From the NCBI GenBank assembly GCA_049589355.1, contig JBAWAP010000077.1, positions 1-47,167 of the forward strand: DNA of 47,167 nucleotides, given 5' to 3'. Both the position numbers and the translations under genes were made by a program. Under the pieces are notes generated by a model, which was given only the letters and a program-made list of their open reading frames with translations, did not search any database and was not told where the DNA came from. Shown in pieces: positions 32,344 through 40,613 of the stretch. This stretch comes from JBAWAP01 sp049589355 (GTDB lineage Bacteria; Chloroflexota; Anaerolineae; VGOG01). Positions within the stretch are counted from its first letter, which is position 1; each line of letters starts with the position of its first letter.

Positions 32344-35277
32344 ATGACCCAGCGGCGTCTCATCGAAGAAGCCTTCCCGCTGAAAAAAGTCTCCGAAGAC
32401 TCGAAGCACGAAAAGAATGTGCGCCACGGCCACATCAGCACGTTGCACATCTGGCCGGCCCGCCGCCCGCTGGCTGCTTGCCGCGCGGCGATCATTGCTG
32501 CCTTGATGCCCGACCCCGGCGACGAGCGCGGCCGGGCCGAACTGTGCAAGAAGATCGAGAGCATCACTCGTTGGAAGAGCGAGAACGGCCCCGCGCTCGA
32601 TTACTTTCGGCGCGAGATCCGCAAAGCCTTTGGCGGGCGCGCGCCCCGCGTGCTGGACATGTTCGCCGGTGGCGGGGCCATCCCCCTGGAGGCCATGCGC
32701 CTGGGCTGCGACGTGGTTGCCAACGACTACAACCCGGTGGCCTGGTTCATCCTCAAGTGCACCCTGGAGTTTCCCCAACGCCTGGCGGGCAAGACCTGGC
32801 CGCTGCCAGCCCTCTCCCCCGTCCCCTCTCCCAAACCTGGGAGAGGGGTGGCCGAAGGCCGGGGTGAGGGCCAGTTGGCGTTGTTGGAGGACCGACAGGG
32901 AAAGCAGGGCGACCTGGCTGACCACGTGCGCTGGTGGGGGAAGTGGGTGCTGGAGCACGCCCGCAAGGAGTTGGCACCCTACTATCCCACCGTGAACGGC
33001 CAGCCGACGGTGGCCTATCTCTGGGCGCGCACTGTTCCCTGCCCCGACCCGGCCTGCGGCGCTGAGGTGCCCCTGCTCAAGACGCTGTGGCTGTGCAAGA
33101 AGGCGGAGAAAACCCTGCCTGACACCCCCGAAAACCGCGCCCGGCCCGACTTCCTGCGCATCAAGCGCACCCGCAACACCAGCCGTGTCGTCATCAACGC
33201 CCGCCGCGCCCTGCGCCTGGTCGTTGAGAGAAACCCGGTTTCTCCAAGAAACCGGGTTTCTGGGGTTTCTTTCGAGATCTGGACCCCTGGCCCGAAAGAC
33301 AAAGTGCCGCCCGGCACCATGGCCGGTGCCAAGTCCCGCTGCCCTGTCTGTGGTGTAAACGTGACGCCGGACTACATCAAGCAGTGTGGCCACGAGGGGA
33401 GGATGTGCGCACGAATGACCGCCGTGGTGGTGGATACAGGACACGGCAAGGAATACCGCCTGCCTACAATGGAGGAGGAAAAAGCCACGCGCTGCGCTGC
33501 CGACGCCTTACCCGAGGCTGCTACTCAGATTCCTTACGGTCTACCTACTGAGCCGTTGCCGGGGCCGGAGATACTGGGCATGCGCATACCTCTCTACGGC
33601 TTCAAGACCTGGGCCGACCTCTTCACCCCCCGCCAGTTGCTGGCCCTGGTCACCTTTGTCAAGTGGACTCGCGCCGCCCGCGAGGAGATGCGCCGGCTGG
33701 AGTATCCGGAGGGGTGGGTGGAGGCAATCAGAGGGTATCTGGCGGTTGTGGTTGACAAGTGCGCCGACTATGGTTCATCTCTTGCCAGATGGGAAAGCGG
33801 CGGAGAATTCATTGTTCCTACATTCCAACGTTTTGCCTTGCCCATGTTGTGGGATTTTACGGAAACCAATCCATTGATCTCTGTGTCTGGCTCGTTCCAG
33901 AACCACCTCGATTGGGTGATCCGCTATGTTGAGCATGCTCTTGTAGCCGTTGGGACGAGTGGGATTCCAGTCGTCTTGCAACAATCGGCCACTTGCCCCT
34001 TCAATGACGGCGTAGATGCCATCGTCACCGATCCACCCTACTACGATGCTATCCCTTACGCCGACCTCTCCGACTTCTTCTATGTCTGGCTGCATCGCAC
34101 CGTGGGCGACCGATACCTGGATGTCTTTGCTACTCCCCTCACCCCCAAAGCCGATGAACTTGTGCAGCAACATAAGAATGGTGCGGTTGGTCGAAAGGGA
34201 AAAGAAGAATACGAAGTCGGTATGGCTGCCGCCTTCCGCCGCATTTGGGAGGCTTTGTCTCCTAAGGGACGGATGGTTGTCGTCTTCGCCCACAAAGACC
34301 CCGAGGCCTGGGAGACGCTGGTAACAGCCATGATCCGGGTCGGCTTCGCCGTCACAGCCTCCTGGCCTGTTGACACCGAGAGGAGTGGCCGACCTCGTGC
34401 CCATAGCAGCGCTGCTTTGGCCTCATCCATCTGGCTGGTGTGCCGGAAGAGAGAAACCCGTTTTCTCCAAGAAAACGGGTTTATGGGCCAGCCCACCGTC
34501 GGCCGGTACGCTGCCGTTCGCAGATCTATGCAAGAACGGATCACCGAGCGGCTGCGCTACTTCTGGGACGTGGGCATCAGCGGGCCGGACTTTGTCTGGG
34601 CCGCCGTCGGCCCGGCGCTGGAGTCCTACTCCGCCTACGACGAGGTGCGCCGCCTGGACGGCTCCCCCTTCACCGTGAGCGAGTTCCTGCGGGAGGTGCG
34701 GCGCATGGTGGCCGACTTTGCCCTGGGCCAAATCCTCAAGGGGCACTCCACCGAGGGCCTGGACGAGTGGACGCGCTACTACCTCATCCATCGCAACCTC
34801 TTCGGCCTGGAACCAGCCCCGGTGGGGGAGTGCATCCTGCTCTCCCAGGGCTACGGCCTGGACCTGAACGACCTGCGCGGGCCGCGTGGTTTCCTGTCCA
34901 AGGATTCGGGCAGCGACCCTTCGCCAGGCTCAGGGCGAGCTCTGCGCCTGGCCAAGTGGGACGAGCGTCGCCGCGACGACCTGGGCGAACCGCACCCCAG
35001 CGGCGGCCTGCCCATGATTGACATGCTGCACCGGCTGATGCACCTGTGGACGGCGGGCAACCTGGACGCGCTCAACACCTACGCCGCAGAGAAGGGCCTG
35101 CGCCACAACGACCTGTTTTGGGCCGTAGCCCAGGCGGTGCTGGAGATGGCTGCCGTGAAGAGCCGGGAGCGCACGCTGCTGGAGGCGGTAGTGGCGTGGG
35201 GGCGGGGGAAAACGCCTACCACATTGGCTGAACAGCCAGCTTTGCTAACGGTAGTTGAACAGGAGGAGATGACATGA
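32344..35277 (+). CDS. DUF1156-containing adenine-specific DNA methyltransferase
   Basis: 977 residues from the ATG at 32344 with AAGGAGAGG upstream. The N-terminal 70 residues (AFPLKKVSEDSKHEKNVRHG, HISTLHIWPARRPLAACRAA) are DUF1156. SAM-binding motif DMFAGGGAIPLEAM near 105 is followed by NDYNPVAW, and the catalytic DPPYYDAIPYADLSDFFYVW near 562. Such enzymes modify host DNA so that the partner proteins spare it, and belong to DISARM-like and related DUF499 systems. Four repeat-derived stretches are translated in frame (32810, 33231, 34454, 34917). The stop overlaps the next start (ATGA at 35274). Confidence 0.92.
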   Translation: MTQRRLIEEAFPLKKVSEDSKHEKNVRHGHISTLHIWPARRPLAACRAAIIAALMPDPGDERGRAELCKKIESITRWKSENGPALDYFRREIRKAFGGRAPRVLDMFAGGGAIPLEAMRLGCDVVANDYNPVAWFILKCTLEFPQRLAGKTWPLPALSPVPSPKPGRGVAEGRGEGQLALLEDRQGKQGDLADHVRWWGKWVLEHARKELAPYYPTVNGQPTVAYLWARTVPCPDPACGAEVPLLKTLWLCKKAEKTLPDTPENRARPDFLRIKRTRNTSRVVINARRALRLVVERNPVSPRNRVSGVSFEIWTPGPKDKVPPGTMAGAKSRCPVCGVNVTPDYIKQCGHEGRMCARMTAVVVDTGHGKEYRLPTMEEEKATRCAADALPEAATQIPYGLPTEPLPGPEILGMRIPLYGFKTWADLFTPRQLLALVTFVKWTRAAREEMRRLEYPEGWVEAIRGYLAVVVDKCADYGSSLARWESGGEFIVPTFQRFALPMLWDFTETNPLISVSGSFQNHLDWVIRYVEHALVAVGTSGIPVVLQQSATCPFNDGVDAIVTDPPYYDAIPYADLSDFFYVWLHRTVGDRYLDVFATPLTPKADELVQQHKNGAVGRKGKEEYEVGMAAAFRRIWEALSPKGRMVVVFAHKDPEAWETLVTAMIRVGFAVTASWPVDTERSGRPRAHSSAALASSIWLVCRKRETRFLQENGFMGQPTVGRYAAVRRSMQERITERLRYFWDVGISGPDFVWAAVGPALESYSAYDEVRRLDGSPFTVSEFLREVRRMVADFALGQILKGHSTEGLDEWTRYYLIHRNLFGLEPAPVGECILLSQGYGLDLNDLRGPRGFLSKDSGSDPSPGSGRALRLAKWDERRRDDLGEPHPSGGLPMIDMLHRLMHLWTAGNLDALNTYAAEKGLRHNDLFWAVAQAVLEMAAVKSRERTLLEAVVAWGRGKTPTTLAEQPALLTVVEQEEMT
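32810..32871. repeat. CCCTCTCCC-type repeat inside methyltransferase gene
   Basis: CCCTCTCCC...CCCCTCTCCCAAACCTGGGAGAGGGG, then GGCCGAAGGCC and a GGGGTGAGGGCC end: a palindromic dispersed repeat. In frame it reads PVPSPKPGRGVAEGRGEGQ. Confidence 0.7.
33231..33259. repeat. AAACCCGG palindromic element, copy 2
   Basis: AAACCCGGTTTCTCCAAGAA then ACCGGGTTT; one base differs from copy 1. Here the frame is shifted relative to copy 1 and reads NPVSPRNRVSG. Confidence 0.9.
34454..34482. repeat. AAACCCG palindromic element, copy 3
   Basis: AAACCCGTTTTCTCCAAGAA then AACGGGTTT, with compensating changes in both arms. Third reading frame: TRFLQENGFMG. Confidence 0.88.
34917..34940. repeat. CCCTTCGCCAGGCTCAGGG repeat inside methyltransferase gene
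   Basis: Resembles the common CCCTTCGACAAGCTCAGGGCGAG dispersed element. Read in frame as DPSPGSGRA. Confidence 0.5.
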
Positions 35278-36539
35278 TTACTCGATTGGACGTTCGAGCT
35301 TTCAAGGGGCTGCGCGAATTCAGCATCACGCCCCAGCGGGTGAACCTGCTGATCGGCGCCAACGGCACCGGCAAGACCAACTTCACCGATCTGATCGAGT
35401 TCATTGCCAGCCTGTGTCCGAAGGGCCTTTCAGCGACGATAAAAGATGAGCCTTTTGGTGGTCTGTCGCGAGTCCGTACCCGCCAGCCTGGTGCAGGGAA
35501 GCCGTACAAGTTGCAGATCGAACTGTGGCTGGGGGAAGATCGGTCGCGGGGCATTCAAGAGGTTTACTACCAATTCGCATTGGCACAATCGAAAGAGATC
35601 AAGGTTCAGACGGAAACTCTGGATGCGGTGGTCTACAAGCGCAAGCCGGGCAAGCCGACGAAGAAGGGCTTCCCTCTCTTCGACACAGGCCAGCCGGTCA
35701 TATTGCGTTACAAGCGGGAAGGAACCACCGTGACCGAGTGGAGCGAAGCTCTGGGTCCTTCCATCTCTGAATTTGACGATGAGCGGGAGTTGATCCTGGT
35801 TTCCTACGGACGGTTGGGGGAACTGCGTACCCTGAGCGACTATCTTAGCTCGTGGCACGTCTACAACATTGACGCGGCCATTGCCAAACAGTCCACCGGC
35901 GGCAGCGACGTGGAACTGGAGCGGTATGGGGCCAACATCGTCCCTTATGTGGCGCGTATGTTACGCGATCAGCGGTTCCGAGAGCGGCTGTTGAGTGACC
36001 TGCGGGAAGCTGTGCCCTACATCCAGAACATTCAACCGGACCGGGTGTTGACCTTCCAGACCCTGCGTTTCGCGGAACAGGACACCCAGGTCGAGTTTCA
36101 ACTGCCCGATATGTCCGATGGCACCATCCGGCTGTTGGGGTTGCTTGCAGTGTTGCGCCAGCCCGTTCCCCCGGCAGTGGTGGTCATCGAAGAACCGGAG
36201 AATGCCTTGCACGCCTATGCCATTCGCCACTTTACAGATGTGGCCCGCCGGGTGGCAATGGCCGACACGTTTGCATCACAGGTGTTCTTTACCTCGCACT
36301 CGCCAGCCGTGGTAGACGCTGTGCTCAGCGTAGAGGCCATGCGCGAAACCAAGGGGCAGATCGGGTCCTTTGTGACCCAACGCCGGCCAAGAGCACCGTC
36401 CATTGTTCCATCGCCCGAGTCGGTCATGCAGGCCATCGCGCAGAACCTGGGCCGGCCCAGCGATTTTCAGCGCGAGGGTAGTTTCGGCGATGAGCCAGCT
36501 CAACTGGAACTACCGCTGATGACATCGGAGGCACCATGA
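35274..36539 (+). CDS. ABC/RecF-like AAA ATPase (AAA_15/21), partner of DUF4276
   Basis: 421 residues. The ATG at 35274 overlaps the methyltransferase stop. Walker A GANGTGKTN near 28-36, ABC-like signature LPDMSDGTIRLLGLL near 280, Walker B VVVIEEPENALH near 303 and the H-loop TSHSP near 341: an SMC/RecF-type ATPase without a long coiled coil. AAA ATPases of this type are often paired with a DUF4276 or TOPRIM protein, as in OLD-like and PARIS-like defence modules. The next gene is DUF4276 and starts within its stop codon (ATGA at 36536). Confidence 0.9.
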   Translation: MITRLDVRAFKGLREFSITPQRVNLLIGANGTGKTNFTDLIEFIASLCPKGLSATIKDEPFGGLSRVRTRQPGAGKPYKLQIELWLGEDRSRGIQEVYYQFALAQSKEIKVQTETLDAVVYKRKPGKPTKKGFPLFDTGQPVILRYKREGTTVTEWSEALGPSISEFDDERELILVSYGRLGELRTLSDYLSSWHVYNIDAAIAKQSTGGSDVELERYGANIVPYVARMLRDQRFRERLLSDLREAVPYIQNIQPDRVLTFQTLRFAEQDTQVEFQLPDMSDGTIRLLGLLAVLRQPVPPAVVVIEEPENALHAYAIRHFTDVARRVAMADTFASQVFFTSHSPAVVDAVLSVEAMRETKGQIGSFVTQRRPRAPSIVPSPESVMQAIAQNLGRPSDFQREGSFGDEPAQLELPLMTSEAP

Positions 36540-37098
36540 TAACAGCCATTGTCGAAGGCCCCGGTGACAAGCGCGCCTTACCAATCCTGATCCGGCGGGA
36601 GCGAAGCAAGACATCGGTTCGCTGTGTCAATATGAGGGGCAAATCCAATATCGTGCGTCGAGACCGAGGGTTTGAAGATACCGTGCGCCGGCAACATACT
36701 CTCGGTGGAGAGAGTTTTATCGTGTTGATGGATGGTGATGTTACCTGTGCGCCTTATCAGTCATTGCAAGAGGAACGAGAGGATATGCCCCGGCGAGCCA
36801 AATCTCTGGAGCAGGAGCTAGGTGTACCCATTTGGGTGCATTGGGCCGTACTCGAAATGGAATCCTGGTTGATTGGGGCATCAAGCCCAAGTCAACCTAT
36901 TGCGGCCTGAGGAGGGTCGGGCGGGTGCCGGCTAATACTGAGACAGAACCCCGGGACCCCAAGAACTGGTTAGAGAGTCACCTGCCGGATTCTTACTATT
37001 CACCAGAGACCCAAGAGTGCCTGGCTCAGCATATTGACCTGCAAGAAGCACAAAAGCATAACCAATCTATGCAGGTTTTCTTGACCAACATTCGGTAA
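36536..37098 (+). pseudogene. DUF4276-family protein with single frameshift
   Basis: The first frame starts at the ATG overlapping the ATPase stop: VEGPGDKRALPILI at the N-terminus, FIVLMDGDVTCAPY and VLEMESWLIG, the TOPRIM-like DUF4276 pattern (glutamate near the start, DxD in the middle). At a run of four Gs (36875-36878) the frame is lost; inserting one G resumes at GIKPKSTYCGLRRVGRVPAN and continues through DPKNWLESHL to a stop at 37098, giving about 187 residues, the usual length. The family is thought to be a nuclease-like partner of AAA ATPases. It may be a real mutation, programmed slippage, or a homopolymer sequencing error. Confidence 0.8.
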
Positions 37099-37125
37099 GC
37101 AGATCACGTACTAAGGAGCGTGGCG

Positions 37126-40100
37126 ATGACCTCATCACTCTGGCACCAACTCTGCACCCTGCGTGATGACGTGCGCAGCGGGACCCTCACCCTGGCCGAG
37201 TTCGCCGCCGACCTAAATGACGTTCGCACCGGCGATGCGCCGGCGGTCTATCGCGACCCGGCCATGTTCTTCGACCGCACTTACCCCACCTATCGCATGA
37301 AGGTATTGACCCGTGACGTACTGTTGCGGCTGGCTGGTCAGGGGGGCAGGCCGGTGTTGCAACTGCAAGTCGCCTACGGTGGTGGCAAGACTCACACCCT
37401 CATCGCCTTGCTCCACCTGGCCGAACGGAGAGCGGGGCTGGCCGAACACAAAACTGTGAGGGAGTTCTTCACCTTCGCCGGCCTATCCCAACTCTCTCAG
37501 GCGCGTGTGGCCCTGTTGCCCTGCGACAAGTTCGACATCAAAGAGGGCCTGGAGGTCTATGGTCCTGACAGGAAAACCCGCCGCGTGCGGACGCTGTGGG
37601 GCGCGCTGGCCTATCAACTGGCTGGCGACGTGGGCTACGCCCGGCTGGAGGAGCACGACCAGGACTTCATCGTGCCGGCGGAGCCACTGCTGGTGGATCT
37701 GTTGCGGGCTCCGGTGAGGGAGGGGCTGGGCGCACTGGTATTGGTAGACGAGGCGGTGTGGTACTACCGCGGGCTCGTTAACGAGAATCCTCGCAGGCTG
37801 GGAACCATCAAGGATTTCTACCAGGTGCTTACCCAGGCAGTGGCCAAGGTGCAGCGTGCGGCCATGGTTGCCTCGCTCATTGCTTCCAAGGTGGAGGCCA
37901 GGGATCAGACCGGCACTCAGTGCCTGGGGGCGCTGGAGGACATCTTTGGCCGGATTGCAGAGCCAGTAGAACCTGTAGCGCGAGAGGACGTGGCCGAGGT
38001 GCTGCGCCGCCGCTTGTTCGAGCGCGTGCCCGGTGAGGCGGAGCGCCGCCCAGCGGTGGACGCCGTGATGGCCGCCATGCAGCGGCTGCCTCTGCGCGAT
38101 GCACAACGCGACCAGACCGCTTACGACCGGTTGATGGACAGTTATCCCTTCCATCCCGATCTGATCAACGTCCTCTACCAGAAATGGACACAGATGAGCG
38201 GTTTTCAGCAGACCCGTGGTGCCCTGCGCCTGCTGGCCTACGCCTTGCGCGATAGCCGGGGCCAGGACCCATCCCCGATTGTCGGCCCTGGTGCACTACT
38301 ACCTTACGCTTCCAGGAACGGGAATGGAGGTGGACTCTCAGCCGCACTTGATGAGTTGGTTGACATCTGCGAAGAAAAGGAGAAATGGACGCCGATCTTG
38401 ATCGGGGAGTTGGAGAAAGCCCGTGAGATACAGGCTGGTCTGCCCACGCTGAGCGCGCGGGAGATCGAGCAGGCGGTGGTGGCTACCTTCCTCCATTCAC
38501 AGCCGATAGGACAGAGGGCCGCGCCCAGCGAGCTCCTTGCCCTGCTCGCCCACCCGTCCGTAGACGCCGCTGCCCTGGAAGAGGGCCTGCGCAAGTGGCG
38601 TGATATCTCCTGGTTCCTGGTGGAGAATCCCGATGTGTGGCAACTGAGTACCACGCCCAACTTGACCCGCATGCACGATAGAGCCATGGGCTGGCTGAAT
38701 GAGACGGAGATTGACGACGAACTGAAGCGGCGCATTCGTGCTGTTCCTACACTCAAGACTGCGGATCCGGGTGTTGAAGTCCACACCTTGCCCCAAAGCC
38801 CCCGCGATGTCAGCGATGACCCGCAATTGCACTACCTGATCCTGGGGCCGGAGTGTGCCATGGAACTGGGCAAACCGCTGCCTGTTGCGGTCGAAGCCTA
38901 CTTCAACGAGAGAACCGGGCCTCAAGACCCGCGCATTTATCGCAACAATATCCTGGCTCTCGTGCCTGAGGTCTCCAGGATGGCTGGCCTGCGCGAGCAG
39001 GTACGGCGCTGGCTGGCGTGGGGCCTAGTCAAACAGCCTGAGGTCTTCAAACTTCTGACAGACCAGCAGAAGAAAGATCTGCCCGGGCGCAAGCAGGAAG
39101 CGGCCAACGGCCTGCCGGAGGCCGTGGTGGGCGCCTACAACATTCTGGTCGCCGTGGATGAGACGGGACAGGTGCATGCCCAACCTCTGCGCGCCGACAG
39201 AGCGGTCGGCGGCATCCCGTTCGAGCGTATCAAGGCCACTCTCTCCCAGGACGAGCGGCTGGTAACCGCCAGCCTGGACCCCGACCTGATTCTGCCAGGC
39301 AGTTATCTCGAATTGTGGGCTGAAGGCGAAACGGCCCGCCGGGCCACCGATCTCAGAGACGCTTTTGGCCAGTTCCCCCGTCTGCCTCGCCTGTTGCGTC
39401 CTGAGTCTCTTTTCGACACGCTGGTCCGCGGCGTGCGCGAGGGTGTGTTGGTGCTCCGTCTCCCTCGCGCCGACGGCTCGATCCGCACCTGGTGGCGTAT
39501 TCCACCAGATCACGATACTTTGCGGCGTTCGGAGATGGAGGTGCAGCCAGCCAATCTGGCTGTCCTGCACGACCTGGAGCCGGAACTGCTGGAACTGGAA
39601 CGGGTAGATAGTTTGTGGCCAGTCCTAACAGGACCACTCACGCTAGGGGAACTGCGCGCCTTCTTCGATGGCGTTCGCGCCCCACGTCTCGCCACGCTCG
39701 ATGTGTTGGACGCAGCGGTGCGCACAGCGGTACAACGAGGAACACTGATGGCCCGCCTGGACGACAGCAGCTTATTCCGGGAGCCGCTGCCCGATGGGCC
39801 ACTGTCGGTGGGACTGGAGTTGCTTCCTCCGCCTCCGCTCATCCACGGTGCCGATTTGACCCCTCAGGCGCTGCCAGAAGCATGGGAGGACGATCAGGCC
39901 ACCTTGCAGGCCATCGCTGACGCACTGGCTGCCCGGCACGGCTACAACCTTCCCTGGACGCTCCTGAGCCAGGGAGTGAACGAAGCTTTGCAACTGCACT
40001 TGTTTGAGCGAGTGCCTGAGAGCGGCCCTTGGCCCTGTTCGCCGGCGGTCGCCGATCAGGTACGTTTCCATCGTGTCGAGAAGATTCACCTCCCGCCGGA

Positions 40101-40536
40101 GACTGTGGTGGCGGCCCTGGGATACACCAGCGACGCCACCCCCGCGCTACGCGCTGTGAAGGAGACTATCGAGGCACGCTTCCTGGGGCGTGAGGTGCCA
40201 ACGGAGCTTTTCGTTAGCGCAGTCCAGGCAGCTATCAAGCAAGGACTAGTGGCAGAAGCTGACGAGTGGCGTCGGCTGGACACGGCGCCAGATCCTCTCG
40301 CAGTCAGAATCCGCCTGCCGGCCGCGGCTCTGCTGGCCGAAGCAATCCTCGACCCTATGGCCTTGCAAAAACTATCCGAACGGGTGGAGCAGCTTCTCAC
40401 CGTCGCGCCACAACTAGCCTTCAGCTTCCGCGTTATCCTCAGCGCTGAGGGCCCAAGGCCAGATGCGGAGACCCTACAGCGGCTAAATGAGTTGCTGGCA
40501 GAGATTCACCCGGAGTGGAGGTTAGACTATGGGTAA
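37126..40536 (+). CDS. DUF499-family ATPase of an anti-phage system
   Basis: 1136 residues; the ATG at 37126 has AAGGAG 8 nt upstream, better than the GTG at 37120. Walker A AYGGGKTHTLIAL near 84-96, LVDEAVWYYRG near 207 as Walker B region, followed by a long ATPase-associated region and a C-terminal part with helical and winged-helix-like segments. DUF499 ATPases occur with DUF1156 methyltransferases and helicases in defence loci and are described as anti-phage-associated. Last gene of the operon, 27 bases after the DUF4276 stop; XDH-type gene follows 77 bases later. Confidence 0.92.
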   Translation: MTSSLWHQLCTLRDDVRSGTLTLAEFAADLNDVRTGDAPAVYRDPAMFFDRTYPTYRMKVLTRDVLLRLAGQGGRPVLQLQVAYGGGKTHTLIALLHLAERRAGLAEHKTVREFFTFAGLSQLSQARVALLPCDKFDIKEGLEVYGPDRKTRRVRTLWGALAYQLAGDVGYARLEEHDQDFIVPAEPLLVDLLRAPVREGLGALVLVDEAVWYYRGLVNENPRRLGTIKDFYQVLTQAVAKVQRAAMVASLIASKVEARDQTGTQCLGALEDIFGRIAEPVEPVAREDVAEVLRRRLFERVPGEAERRPAVDAVMAAMQRLPLRDAQRDQTAYDRLMDSYPFHPDLINVLYQKWTQMSGFQQTRGALRLLAYALRDSRGQDPSPIVGPGALLPYASRNGNGGGLSAALDELVDICEEKEKWTPILIGELEKAREIQAGLPTLSAREIEQAVVATFLHSQPIGQRAAPSELLALLAHPSVDAAALEEGLRKWRDISWFLVENPDVWQLSTTPNLTRMHDRAMGWLNETEIDDELKRRIRAVPTLKTADPGVEVHTLPQSPRDVSDDPQLHYLILGPECAMELGKPLPVAVEAYFNERTGPQDPRIYRNNILALVPEVSRMAGLREQVRRWLAWGLVKQPEVFKLLTDQQKKDLPGRKQEAANGLPEAVVGAYNILVAVDETGQVHAQPLRADRAVGGIPFERIKATLSQDERLVTASLDPDLILPGSYLELWAEGETARRATDLRDAFGQFPRLPRLLRPESLFDTLVRGVREGVLVLRLPRADGSIRTWWRIPPDHDTLRRSEMEVQPANLAVLHDLEPELLELERVDSLWPVLTGPLTLGELRAFFDGVRAPRLATLDVLDAAVRTAVQRGTLMARLDDSSLFREPLPDGPLSVGLELLPPPPLIHGADLTPQALPEAWEDDQATLQAIADALAARHGYNLPWTLLSQGVNEALQLHLFERVPESGPWPCSPAVADQVRFHRVEKIHLPPETVVAALGYTSDATPALRAVKETIEARFLGREVPTELFVSAVQAAIKQGLVAEADEWRRLDTAPDPLAVRIRLPAAALLAEAILDPMALQKLSERVEQLLTVAPQLAFSFRVILSAEGPRPDAETLQRLNELLAEIHPEWRLDYG

Positions 40537-40613
40537 TGGCTGACGACGAGCGATCCGCCAACGCGCTGGCGCCAACCACAAGGCTGCTTCTGTAAGCCAG
40601 AAGGAATTGATCA

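Noticed and set aside
28824..40536. Classical DISARM system
   Set aside because: drmA, drmB and drmC are missing; DUF499 and AAA/DUF4276 are present instead, so only relationship to DISARM is claimed.
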